NCBI GenBank assembly: GCA_963565915.1
Contig: OY751485.1
Span: 124,001-188,000 of the forward strand
DNA length: 64,000 nucleotides
Source: Entoloma clypeatum
Lineage: Eukaryota; Basidiomycota; Agaricomycetes; Agaricales; Entolomataceae
Direction of reading: 5' to 3'
Positions 1-10,137 of this stretch are shown here, piece after piece. The notes beneath the pieces were generated by a model, which ran no database searches, was not told where the DNA came from, and saw only the letters and a list, made by a program, of their open reading frames with translations. A program made the position numbers and the translations under genes. Numbering within the stretch: the first letter of the stretch is position 1; each line of letters starts with the position of its first letter.

Positions 1-161
1 TATCTGGGACAAGCCCACTTGTTCTTGGTCTTGTCCCAGATGTTGTGAACCTCCCCATGACCAGCATGCAGGACCATCCCATATTTGTGGGTCTGTTCCA
101 GGATTTCTGGGCCATCTCCCATATATTTGGACAAGGCCACATCTACCGTGGGGCAGCCCAT
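1..161. repeat. Dispersed repeat R1, left piece
   Basis: Non-coding sequence rich in GGGACAAG/GTCCCA-type words. It reappears in inverted orientation at about 24670-24840 with only scattered changes, and it resumes at 2070 after the hAT-1 insertion. Its own outer limits and class are not visible, because the window starts inside it. Confidence 0.75.
154..161. repeat. 8-bp target site duplication of hAT-1 (left)
   Basis: CAGCCCAT, repeated exactly at 2070-2077 on the other side of hAT-1. The empty R1 copy near 24680 has this octamer once. Confidence 0.8.
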
Positions 162-431
162 GAGGTCTTTACACTCCCCCACCTAATCCTATAGGACTCC
201 ATGTAATCTGTGCGGACTCCATATGGACTCCGTGTAGTCCGATCAGTAGTTGAGTCCCAGCCAAACTTGCTTGAAATAGCAGATGGTAAGTATTTTTGTT
301 CGGGTCCAGTCTGAGTCCAGTCTGGGTTCACTCTGTCTGGACAATGTGGAGTCTACCGGACTGATGGCCAATTTGGACGGAATCGGACTCCTATAAGCTC
401 TGCTCAGAATACAAATTTGCCATTTTAATAA

Positions 432-510
432 AAGATGTCAAGGCTGAGATTCGAACCAGGCTTCTTGAATAAGAAAAGGTAAGCATAATTAACCGTTAGG
501 CAATTATGCC
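432..510 (-). other. Degenerate tRNA-like sequence inside hAT-1
   Basis: On the minus strand an A-box-like GCCTAACGGTTA is followed about 35 nt later by a B-box GGTTCGAATC. The spacing and D-arm/T-arm look are those of a tRNA. No clean acceptor stem could be paired by eye, so this is a tRNA-derived remnant rather than a working gene. It lies about 270-350 bp inside the terminus and points outward. Confidence 0.4.
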
Positions 511-559
511 ATTCATATTTAGTAGACTGATGGCCCTTAGGTTACCACTTGATCTAATT

Positions 560-1250
560 TTAGCCAGCATATCACATCAACAAAGCCACATCACCACACT
601 CCCTCACACCTTCCTCCCCTCGCCTTCCTCCCCACCACGACCACCTGCTGCAGCAAGACCAAAATGGCGACCAAGACCGCTGCCTCAAAACAGAAACAAT
701 AAGGGGACTCAGGACACGCGTCCTGAGTCGCAGGTTTTTTTTTCTTTTCTTTTTTCTTTTCTCTTTGTTTTTTTTTTGTATACTTACAATTATGTGCTTG
801 CCGACAGGGAACCAGCTGGTGACACAGCACATTGATGACCCTATGAACGACGAGGGGCTGGGAGGAACACCCAGCCCCTTTGGTGAGTTTTTTTTTTCTT
901 TTCCCCTTTTCTTTCTTTCCATTTTAAATATATTAATTACATTTTTAAATGTTAGACGACAACACAACAATCAGAACGAGGATGACAGGAATGACAACAA
1001 TGAAGACAACAACAATGAAGAAGACAAGGAGAAGGACAAGGAGGAGGACAAGGAGGAGCAAGACAACAACAACAATGACAAATGAGAACAACAAGGAGGA
1101 AGACAAGCACAATGATGAGAACAATGAGGAGGAGGAAGACAACGATGAGAACAACGAGGAGGAGGAAGACAATGATGAGAACAACGAGGAGGAGGAGGAG
1201 AAAGATGATGACAACAACAAGAATGACAACAGCAAACACGAACACGATGA
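560..1250 (+). repeat. Low-complexity and acidic-repeat stretch (possible captured gene remnant)
   Basis: Pyrimidine tracts at 735-775 and 885-925 flank a short coding-like stretch. From 955 the plus strand consists of GAC/AAC/GAG triplets, including three near-identical 30-bp units at about 1120-1200. Translation would give an Asp/Asn/Glu-rich run without any domain. A diverged inverted version of the same arrangement lies at 27190-27550. I see no functional gene, and long frames on both strands follow from the repeat composition. Confidence 0.5.
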
Positions 1251-1256
1251 GAGGGG

Positions 1257-1760
1257 GCAAGCCAGCCCCCTTCCTCTCGTTTTCTCCATTGTGGAACGGG
1301 GAGGGGGCACAGTTGCCCCCTCCCTCTCGTTTGCGCCATTTTGGGATGGGGAGGGGGCACAATTGTTGTTTTTTTCCATTTTGGGACTGGGAGGGGGCAC
1401 CCTTGCCCCCTCCCATCTTGTTTTCTCCTTTTTGGGATGGGGAGGGGGCACGATTCCCCCCTCTGTCTGGTTTTTTCCATTTTTGGACTGTGAGGGGGCA
1501 ACCTTTTCCCCTCCCTCTCGTTTTTTCCGTTTTGGAACCGGCTTGCCCCCTCCATCTTATTTTTTTCCGTTTTGAGGCAGGGAGGGGGCAACCTAGCCCC
1601 CTCCATCTCTTTTTTTCCCATTTTGATGTGGGGAGGGGGCAAGGTTGGCCCCTCCCTCTCGTTTTCTCCATTTTGGGACGGGGAGAGGACACGATTGCCC
1701 CTTCCCTCTAGTTTTTTCCGTTTTTGGACCGGGAGGGGGCAACTTTGGCCCCTCCTGTTA
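1257..1760. repeat. GAGGGGGC minisatellite
   Basis: About ten imperfect units of roughly 50 bp. Each has a GGGGAGGGGGCA core, a CCCCCTCC reverse segment and a CTCGTTTTCTCCATTTTGGGA spacer. The core and the reverse segment are partly complementary, so each unit could form a small hairpin. Related GAGGGGGCT units occur at 26840-26950. Confidence 0.8.
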
Positions 1761-2069
1761 ATAATAGTATACCACATCCTCCCCTCATTGGGGGGGCATT
1801 TTTGTTTATAAGTAATATAATAAATAATAATAAAATTAAGATTTTCTCATTTGTCTGACAGACTCTGCACAGAGTCCACATGGAAAATATAACTGTAGTA
1901 AGATGGGAAGCCATCAAATGTTTTCTGACAAGGACTCTGCACAGAGTCTTCCTTGTACATGATATTGTCCTACAAGGAGTCCATACAAAGTCCGCATGGG
2001 AAGTCCGCATGGACTACACAGAGTCCACATGGAATCCTATAGGATTAGGTGGGAGAGTGATAAGTGCTG

Positions 2070-2191
2070 CAGCCCATGTACATAGGACAACCCATTGGTC
2101 CATCCCAGGGTTTTTGGGCCACTCCCAGCATATTGGGACAGGACCATTGTCAACTTGGGACAGTCTATGCATGTGGGACACCACATTCTGT
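2070..2191. repeat. Dispersed repeat R1, middle piece, between two hAT insertions
   Basis: Begins with the right duplication of hAT-1 (CAGCCCAT, 2070-2077) and ends with the left duplication of hAT-2 (CATTCTGT, 2184-2191). It matches the inverted R1 copy at about 24560-24680 without interruption. Confidence 0.75.
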
Positions 2192-2214
2192 GAGGTCTTT
2201 ACACTCCCCCACAT

Positions 2215-2973
2215 ATTCCTGGAGGATTCCCAGGGATTTTCAGGGATTCCCAGTGATTTTTGATATTTTTATGGGAATAAATGTTAATTCCAAAAGAAGT
2301 AACAAACATTACTGTTTCTTATAAATACATATAACCTTTTTAAGCCAGTTTCCTCCCATGCCAAGAAAATTATAAACCAAATATTAGTACAGTCAATTAC
2401 CATCCTGTTATACAAGAAAAGTAATTATCTCATATCATCAGTGCTACATTGACTAAAGTCATATACTTATGCATCTACCATGATGGCTTGGGTCTCAAAT
2501 GTATGGCGTATGAGTTTTGTAACCATCCATAAAGTTGTTCAGCAGAGTCCATAATGCCATATCTTTTTGGGCAGGATCAGTCATCTTATACAAACACACA
2601 AGGCACCACTGATTCCCCTTTTTCACTCAGAATAGCTTTCTAGTTCCTATAGAAGTGGCCCATAAACTTTGAGGCAAAAGTGAGCTATTTAGCCCATGCA
2701 ATACAGTACAGCTACAATTAAATATTGAATTTATTTGCCTTTTTTCATGTATAAAATGCACTAAATTGGCTACAACTTAGCAAGAACACCATTTCCTATC
2801 CTTCAAATACACTTAAAAATTAGAGTTACCTCCACATTCATTCTTCAAGTACTGTGTTGTAGTATAACACTGAAACTGCAGACTGCACAACATTATTTAT
2901 ATTTCATCCTGTCCAAAAATAGTCATTTTGGCAACTTTCAGTATCTCAGAAAGCTCAGATAATGGGCCTATGG
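2215..2973. other. AT-rich spacer inside hAT-2, no gene seen
   Basis: I find no coding stretch, RNA gene or repeat here beyond the subterminal GGGATTCCCAG words at 2225-2260. Confidence 0.5.
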
Positions 2974-3354
2974 TGTCAGGGGAACTCCCTTTCCATCTCC
3001 GATCCGCCTACAATAACCCCGGAGCATACACGACAACTCCGACAACACGAATCATCTCTGGAGTTCGTTCTCGCGCTTCACGGAACTCCGGAGCAACGCA
3101 CAATGGTCAGGAGACAATGGGAGTTGAACCTATTGTTCACGGAGAGTTCCGAAGGACAATACAGGGTCTTATGTATATATATGTTGATAGTTTCCTTGTA
3201 GGGACTCAGAGTATTCTCTGAGGATTTCCCTACAAGGTGTGTACATACTTCCTAACCTGTATATATTACTGAGGATTTCCCTACAAGTCTCGTCCGATCT
3301 CCGACTTGCGCCGCAACTCCGTTATTTGAACTCCGACTCTAGGTTGCCCTCACA
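2974..3354 (+). repeat. 5' LTR of Gyp1 (Ty3/Gypsy)
   Basis: A 381-bp candidate LTR from TGTCAGGGG to GCCCTCACA with near-complementary ends. A TATA-like TATATATAT at about 3173-3181 sits some 30 bp upstream of AGAGTATTCT (3208-3217), which is complementary to the sequence just after the LTR. That places the transcript start near 3208. The 3' LTR is lost, so the left boundary rests only on end structure. The sequence is rich in the word ACTCCG, as is the whole element. Confidence 0.55.
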
Positions 3355-3356
3355 GT

Positions 3357-3366
3357 AGAATACTCT
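3357..3366 (+). promoter_or_regulatory. Self-complementary primer-binding site of Gyp1
   Basis: AGAATACTCT begins 3 nt after the LTR end. It is the exact reverse complement of LTR positions 3208-3217, the predicted 5' end of the transcript. This is the arrangement used by Tf1-like self-priming elements. Confidence 0.55.
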
Positions 3367-3817
3367 CTCAACCATGAGCTCTGACACCGCAATCGTAGCG
3401 CCCGCGAACTCCGAGACACTCCCAACGGAGTCCAGCCTCACTCCGAGCCCTCCTGTGGTGTCCCTCTAATGTTACCTCCTCCGTGATTCACAACTCCCTC
3501 CCAGACTCTGTTCTCCTCTCCGAACTACCGGATCGGATCAAAAACCTAGAGACGGAGCGAGTCCAGTTGCGAGCAACGGAACAATTTCTAACTGGCGCAG
3601 TATCAGAAATCCTCAAGGCCCTCCGCCTTCCATTTCCGACCCCTGCCCCTCACCCCGGTACAACTGGTTTGTCCAGCGATACACCAACCCTCCCAGCAAA
3701 TCCTCCGTCAACTCCGGTATCTCCACCAACAAGATGAGGTCTGAAACCTTCTCCTCCATCAGAGGTTACGGGAGATCGCACAAAAGGTCGAGCCTTCCTT
3801 AACTCCTGTGAACTCTA

Positions 3818-5436
3818 CAGTGCCTCACAAAACTGATTCAATGTTTGCTACTTTGTGAATACCTTCAAAATAACTTTGCAAATAATGCCAATCAAAAGAC
3901 GGTATTGGTACCTGGTTAAAAGGCCTGCTTCAGGACTCTCGGAATCTGCAATAATTATGTAATTCCCATAAAAAATGATCAATATATGATCAAATTACTC
4001 CAGGGACTCATTGAATCAGTTTTGTGAGTATGTACAATAAATACAGTATTTTATACTTTAGTACTTGGTATTACCCCCCTTGGCTTTGATTACTGCCTCT
4101 ACCCTTCTTGGCATACTTTCTATCAGGTTTTGACACACTTCTGGCTCTATATTATTCCACACCTCTGCTGCTCTGTCCCAAATCTTCCAGACTCCCTTGG
4201 GTGGTGTTGGATATTCATTCAACTTCCTTTTAATATGAACCCAGAGGTGTTCAATAGGATTGAGGTCTGGGGACTGTGCAGGCCAATCCAGCAGAGCAAT
4301 ATTCTTGCTGTCCATCCATTTTTTGGTCTTCTTGGAGGTGTGCTTGGGGTCATTGTCCTGCTGAAAAATGATCTCCTCTTCAGAGATTCCACTCTCCTCC
4401 ATGCTGGGCAGCAAATTGTCCTCCAAAATAGACACATACTGATCAGCATCCATCCTCCCCTCAACCTCTGCAAGTCTCCCCACACCTTTCCAACCCATAC
4501 AACCCCAAACCATAATATTTCCTCCCCCAAACTTGACTGTGCCCTGAACCTCTCTTTCAATAAGCCCCTCACCCTTCTTTTTCCAGACCCATTCCTTGCC
4601 ATCTGACCCAAATCTGTTGATTTTGGTCTCATCTGACCAAATGACCCTCTTCCAATCCTCCACTGTCCATTCCCTGTGCTTCATAGCAAATGCCAACCGC
4701 CTCTTCCGATGTATGGCCTTTAAGAAAGGTCTTTTCTTCTTTGTTACAGCCTTGAATTCATGTTTTCTGAGAACCCTTCTCACAGTTTCTGGGGAGACAG
4801 GATTGGAGATGACAGTGTTGATGTGTTTGGTAGCCTGCACAGCATTGGAGGCTCTCCCTGAGGTGATTTGTGAAAGTATGTTTCGTGTGTTGGTGGGAGA
4901 AAGCTTGGATGGACGACCACCAGAAGAGAGATTGCAATGAGGAAGAAGATTCTGAAGCACTCTGGAGACAGTTGGTTGGCTGACACCCAGGTTAGAGGCA
5001 ATATGACGAGTGGAGTGACCATTGGAGGCCAGAGAAAGAATGTTTTCCTTGTGGGAAGAGGAGATAAGGCGCATGATTAATTATGGAGGCTGTTGAGGTT
5101 GGATTCTTCTTATACAACTTTCCTTGACAACCCATCAGGGTTCTATTCAAGTTCCATCAATAAGTCATGACAACTGGTTACCATACAACCAGTGAAGCAT
5201 TTGATTCTGATAATTGCCATAGGTACTCACAAAACTGATTCAATGAGTTGCTGATTTAATTTAATTATATCTCCATGGATTCTGATCTAAATCATATGAT
5301 TCCTTTATATTCTGAAAGCCCTGAAGTAGGGCTTTCAATTATATACCAAAGGTTTAATTCAATTGGTATTCTTTGCAGAGTTATCTTGAAGGTATTCAAA
5401 AAGCAACAAACATTGAATCAGTTTTGTGAGGCACTG
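3818..5436 (-). mobile_element. Tc1 element (DD34E), 1619 bp, structurally intact
   Basis: Bounded by TA dinucleotides (3816-3817, 5437-5438), the Tc1/mariner target. Termini are CAGTGCCTCACAAAACTGATT in inverted orientation. The inverted repeats run about 215 bp. Each is capped by two copies of the same word in opposite orientation: outer at 3821-3842 and 5411-5432, inner at 4007-4028 and 5226-5247. They probably bind transposase. The single transposase gene between them is open. Inserted into Gyp1 gag, so younger than Gyp1. Confidence 0.93.
4058..5074 (-). CDS. Tc1 family transposase, DD34E
   Basis: 338 codons, ATG to stop, without interruption; typical Tc1 transposases are about 340 residues. 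It cuts and pastes the element into TA sites in the nucleus. The N-terminal half has two helix-turn-helix parts: HIASNLGVSQPTVSRVL near residues 24-40, then a GRPSKLS linker of the GRPR-hook type. The catalytic triad is visible: D in WSDETKINRFG (about 147), D in QQDNDPKHTS (about 240) and E in SPDLNPIEHLW with 34 residues between the last two. The C-terminus ends in SMPRRVEAVIKAKGGNTKY, as is common in the family. Both termini are present, so the copy could be active; that is inference. Confidence 0.95.
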   Translation of the reverse strand: MRLISSSHKENILSLASNGHSTRHIASNLGVSQPTVSRVLQNLLPHCNLSSGGRPSKLSPTNTRNILSQITSGRASNAVQATKHINTVISNPVSPETVRRVLRKHEFKAVTKKKRPFLKAIHRKRRLAFAMKHREWTVEDWKRVIWSDETKINRFGSDGKEWVWKKKGEGLIEREVQGTVKFGGGNIMVWGCMGWKGVGRLAEVEGRMDADQYVSILEDNLLPSMEESGISEEEIIFQQDNDPKHTSKKTKKWMDSKNIALLDWPAQSPDLNPIEHLWVHIKRKLNEYPTPPKGVWKIWDRAAEVWNNIEPEVCQNLIESMPRRVEAVIKAKGGNTKY

Positions 5437-6328
5437 TACATCCGTCTCGCTCCAGAACAATTTGCCTTGGAATCACACAAAGTAAACTGGGCATATTCCT
5501 ACATGAAGTCCGGACGAGCTGCCTTATTCATGGACCGAATGCTCCGCCATGAGACCCGCACCGGAACTTCCCGTTTCACCTCCTGGCATGAGTTTCGAGA
5601 GATCTTCACCTCCGAGTTTTGTCCGAAAAATGAACTCCAGATGGCATTGGCAACCCTCGAGACCAACTCCTATTACCAGGGCCGTAGGAGTGTCGACGAA
5701 TATGTGGACGACTTCCGAGATCTCATCGACAAGGCTGGGTACAAGGAAGGACTTGCGATTGTTGTAAAATTCCGCCGCGGACTTCAGCGAGACATCCAGG
5801 ACATCATTGCAAAACTCCCTGTAGGCAGGCCTGATGACTCCGACACCAATGGTTGGTACTCTGCGGCACTCCGATGTGCTGCCAATCAGGAGTCCAACCG
5901 ACTCTTTCATGGTACCTTGCAAGTCGCCATGAGTCGTTCGGTGCTAGCACCTATGACTCCGAGGCAATTTGTGCCAACTCCGGTTGCAAAACCAACTCCG
6001 GAATCCAAGGAGCTACCTCCGGGATTCCTGATAAAGATGGAGAAAGCCAAGACCACTTCGGGGAACTGCTATCAATGCAAGGAGCCAGGCCACTTCGCTC
6101 CAGAATGTCCAAAACGATACGACATCCGCTTCATGAGCGTAGACAAGCGTGACGAGTGGATTCAGGAGCAGGTCCTCCAGCAGGACAAGGAGGAGATAGA
6201 TAGGAGAACTCCGGAGGATTTTCGGAGCAGCAAGGAGTGATCGGCACGCCCTCCCCACTTGTAAATAGTTTTAACAAATATATGTTATTAACCGTGGAAG
6301 AACAGGAGATGATGATAATTGTGAAGAC

Positions 6329-8935
6329 GTGCCAATGCAACCCCCCTCAACTCCGATGCCACGGTCATCAACTCTGAGATGGGAAAAACGACTCCCACCA
6401 AGCTACACCATCTCCGCGTCGCCTGGGAGCAACTCCCTCAAACTCCCTGTACAACTCTCATCACCAGACAGCAACCTGAATGTAGGAGTTGAAGCATTAC
6501 TTGACTGTGGGGCTGATGGACCTTTTATCGATGCTAAGTACGTCAAACAGAACCAGATCGAAACTAGACGACTGTCCCGCCCAATCCCCGTCAATAATGT
6601 GGACGGAACTCCGAATGAATCCGGACCAATCCAGGAAGTGGCTAGCCCCACCCTGAACTACAAGGGACACTCCGAATGTGCCACCTTTGCAGTTACTGGG
6701 ATTGGGAGAGAAGACGTGATCCTGAGACTCCCTTGGCTCTGCCAGCATAATCCGGAGGTCGATTGGTCCACTGGAGATATCCGGATGACCCGCTGCCCCT
6801 CACGATGTCGGGAGTGCACCTCCATCCTGCAAAAGGAGAAACACACCTGACTCGCAGAACACTGGAGGATAGCAAGGTGTCGGACTGGTTCGTTTCCCCG
6901 GCCCACTGTTGAAGACGAGCTGGAGGAGGATGATGAGGATGAACTCGACGAAGACAACAAGGACAGCTCCGTACCTCCGATTATCCCTGACTACGAAGAT
7001 GGTGACAAGATCTTCTCCATGACCATCCTCCCGGAAGCCAAGACAATCTGCGCTACCGGAAACTTCTCGCAACGACTGGCAGAGGCTCACAGGGTGAACT
7101 CAACCCCAAAGACCTTCCACGACACAGTCCCGGAGTACCTTCACGAGTTTGAAGACGTATTCGCTAAGGAATCCTTCGACGTACTCCCAGAATGAAAACA
7201 GTGGGATCATGCCATTGAACTTGTTCCGGACGTGACAATGTCGAGTTGCAAGGTATATCCGATGTCTCTCTCAGAGCAGGAGGAACTCGATCGATTCATC
7301 GAGGAGAACTTGAAATCCGGAAGAATTCATCCGTCCAAATCTCCGATGGCCGCTCCATTCTTCTTCATCAAAAAGAAGGATGGATCACTCCGACTTGTTC
7401 AGGACTACCGGAAATTGAACTCGATCACCATTAAGAACCGTTATCCCCTCCCGCTCATCTCCGAGTTGATTGATAAACTCCGGGGAGCAAAATACTTCAC
7501 TAAGCTCGATGTCCGATGGGGATACAACAATGTCTGGATCAAGCAAGGAGATGAGTGGAAGGCAGCATTCCGAACCAACCGTGGATTGTTTGAACCACTA
7601 GTGATGATGTTCGGGCTGACCGATTCTCTGGCAACCTTCCAGACAATGATGAACAAGATTTTTGCGGACTTAATCGTGGAAGGGAAGGTCTGCGTGTACC
7701 TGGATGACATCCTAATCTTTACGGCGGACTTGAAGGAACACCAGAGAATCACAAAGTTGGTACTACAACGGCTCCAGGAGAACAAACTCTTCCTTAAACC
7801 GGAGAAGTGCGAATTCGAACAGGAGAAGATTGAGTACCTCGGACTCATTATCTCCGAAGGTTGTATTGAGATGGATCCCGTGAAGGTCTCCGGAGTTGTG
7901 GAGTGGCCAAAACCACAACTCAAGAAGGAAGTCCAACAGTTTCTCGGATTTGCCAACTTCTATCGTAGGTTTATCAAGGATTACTCCCACATCGCACGAC
8001 CCCTTCATGACCTAACCGGGAACACGGACTTCGAATGGGGACCAAAGCAAGACAACACATTCTGGGAACTCCGAGATCGCATCACCTCAACCCCGATACT
8101 CACCTTCGCCAATGAGAACAAACCGTTCCGGGTTGAGGCTGACTCCTCCGACGTAGCTACGGGAGCGGTCCTGTCACAACAATCAAGTGAAGATGGAAAA
8201 TGGCACCCAATCGCCTTCTACTCCAAATCCCTCAGCTCCGTCGAACGCAACTACGACATCTACGATAAGGGGATGCTGGCGATCATCCGAGCATTGGAGG
8301 AGTGGAGACACTTCTTGGAAGGTGCGAAACATCCATTTGAAGTCTGGACCGACCACAAGAATCTGGAATATTTCCAGAGTGCCCAGAAATTGAACTGGAG
8401 ACAGGCCCAGTGGTCCCTATACTTATCCCGCTTCGATTTCTCGCTTCACCATCGACCAGGACAATCAATGGGGAAACCCGATGCACTATCTCGCAGACCC
8501 GACCATGGATCTGGAACAAGCGACAACTCCAACGTGACCCTACTCCGACTGGAGTTATTCGCAATTCGAGCACTGGAAGGCCTCACTGTCACTGGAGAAG
8601 AATGGAACGTTCTGAAGGAGATCCGTGCCAGAAACGGAGACAAACAGTGGGATGACTCCATTGCAGATGTGGTACGAGCCCTCAAGGATTCGAAGGCAAA
8701 CTCCGTACACAGTGCCGAGTGGAAACTCCAGGACAGACTCCTGTACTTCCGAGATCGTATATATGTACCCAATGATGTGCAACTCTGGAGAAAGATCATG
8801 CAGCAACATCACGATTCCCGAGTCGCAGGACATGCTGGATGATGGGAAACGACGGAACTTGTCTCCCAGAATTACTACTGGCCCCGGATGTCCAAGTTCA
8901 TTGGACAATACTGCAGAACTTGCGATCTATGCTTA
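6329..8935 (+). pseudogene. Gyp1 pol (protease, RT, RNase H, start of integrase), truncated
   Basis: One reading frame from the protease through the integrase start. Order: retropepsin with DCGADG where DSGATG is usual (about 6510), reverse transcriptase with YLDDIL (about 7690-7707), RNase H (VEADSSDVATGAVL about 8131, TDHKNLEYF about 8350), then an integrase zinc-binding stretch (AGHAG...YYWPRM...CRTCDLC). It is broken by three TGA codons at 6848, 7193 and 8840, each of which reads as Arg CGA in relatives. It stops near 8935, where Helitron sequence begins, so the integrase core, chromodomain (if any) and 3' LTR are missing. gag and pol are in different frames, separated by an AT-rich gap at 6241-6300. 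Confidence 0.88.
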
Positions 8936-8961
8936 TAGACAAAGACGCAGCAACATGCACC

Positions 8962-9706
8962 CTACAGTGGGAGCTGAATTTTGCCTGCAACACAGCATTT
9001 GCCAAACTTGGGTGTAGCCACCGTTGAACGACTAAGACGTTCAGCCCTCCAATGCAATGCCTTGCAGAATGGACAAACAATATCCATTGCACCCAAGTTA
9101 TGAATCGGCCAACCATTATTAAAAGGCTGACGTGCTATTGTAAGTGCTGGTGCTGGTAATAGAGGTTGTACAGGTAATGGAGATGGAGCAGGAGCAGGAG
9201 GCAGAGCCACAGGAGCTGGTTGAGGAGGCAGTGGAGACTTGAAAAAATATAATCAGACAAAATTGTTTATATAAAATTGTATAAATAATACATACAATAA
9301 AAGGAGCCAATGGCAAATACTGACCACGCCCACGACCAACAGGTTGAAGAGCAGGGAGCGCAGCTAATTGTTGAAGCAAATGAGCAGGAAGATGTTGATA
9401 TTGATGAGCAGCAGGATAAATTGCAGGAACAGGAGGTGGAGCAAGAATAGGAACAGGGTTTGGAATGCGATGATGTTGATGGACATAACCTGGTTGTAGT
9501 GGAGGAAGAGCAGCCAATTGTTGTGCAAGATGAGCAGGTAGATTTTGATATTGAAGAGGCGAAGGAGGGGGAGGAGGTTGAGCCAGGGAATGAGACCGAG
9601 CGATCCGACGACAGGTGGGACTATCAGGAGTCCTTTGGTTGCGATCTGTCTCACGTGCAAGAGCCTGGGCCAGTTGAGGATTATCTGGAGGAAGGGTCTG
9701 GTCCAT
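8962..9706 (-). pseudogene. N-terminal fragment of a Helitron helicase-like protein
   Basis: Two exons on the minus strand, 9706-9296 and 9237-8962, with a 58-nt intron (GTATGT...CAAG) that keeps the frame. Exon 1 is Pro/Gln-rich with a repeated LAQQLAALPPLQP-type segment. Exon 2 ends in a zinc-ribbon-like block, CPFCKALHWRAERL...KFGKCCVAGKIQLP, which I recognise as the conserved block upstream of the Rep domain in fungal and plant Helitrons. The Rep nuclease and helicase are absent. The sequence stops at a junction with Gyp1 near 8935, so this is a dead 5' fragment. Recognition is from memory of the family and no search was run. Confidence 0.6.
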
Positions 9707-10137
9707 ATAGACAAATGAGCAAATTCACAGTCACAGCCTGGCAGAAAGACCCAATTTTACAGACCAAATGAGCAATCGGTTCCAGCAGCAACAGTTGAAA
9801 ATAGAGCGGCAAAGGAGTTGGTGAAAGCTCAAAAAAAGCAATCAAGAACAACCCAAGCTCCCTGTATACTGCAGTCCAGAGAGAGGTCCTGACCAAAAAA
9901 AATGGCCAAATAGCAACTGGCAGACACCACTTTTGTTGAAAAAGAGGAAGCCAGGGAGGTAGGACTTCACTGGACTCAACCTTGAGCTTCAAATGACCTT
10001 GAAACCAAGTCCAACCACAGCAGGGAACAGGAACCTGCCCAACCCAGAGATAAAAAGAGAAAGAATACACTAAAAAAGATATATAATGTCCCAAAAATAA
10101 CTATAAAAAAAGCCACATACCTGAGAGATATGCTGAA
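9707..10137. other. Spacer upstream of the Helitron fragment, no gene seen
   Basis: No coding or RNA feature recognised. On the minus strand it may be the untranslated leader or 5' part of the Helitron. Confidence 0.4.

Larger units (their letters stand above)
162..2069. mobile_element. hAT-1, non-autonomous hAT-like DNA element
   Basis: A 1.9-kb element with imperfect terminal inverted repeats. The left end reads GAGGTCTTTACACTCCCCC and the right end, reverse complemented, reads CAGCACTTATCACTCTCCC. Homology continues inward through a CCACCTAATCCTATAGGA-type block on both sides. The flanking 8-bp duplication CAGCCCAT is exact. A CAG-like terminus with an 8-bp duplication is typical of the hAT superfamily, but no transposase is seen, so the superfamily call is inference. 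Inside are subterminal words of the ACTCCACATGGACTC type, a minus-strand tRNA-like sequence, an acidic low-complexity stretch and a minisatellite. Confidence 0.75.
3373..6240 (+). pseudogene. Gyp1 gag, frameshifted and split by a Tc1 element
   Basis: A short frame from ATG 3373 ends near 3466. The main gag frame is read from about 3470, with a coiled-coil-like stretch (LPDRIKNLETERVQLRATEQ) at 3510-3570, and meets TGA at 3735-3737. The Tc1 element then interrupts the same frame. Removing 3818-5436 and one TA restores it, giving ...CELYIRLAPE across the junction. The rest (5437-6240) holds a Ty3-type capsid region and one zinc knuckle, CYQCKEPGHFAPEC (CX2CX4HX4C, about 6069-6110), and ends at TGA 6238. 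Gag would package element RNA. This copy cannot make it. Confidence 0.8.

Noticed and set aside
949..1777. Long open frames of 200-268 codons on both strands
   Set aside because: They arise from the GAC/GAG triplet array and the GGGGGC minisatellite, which lack stops in several frames at once. There is no domain, and the reading is equally open in opposite strands.
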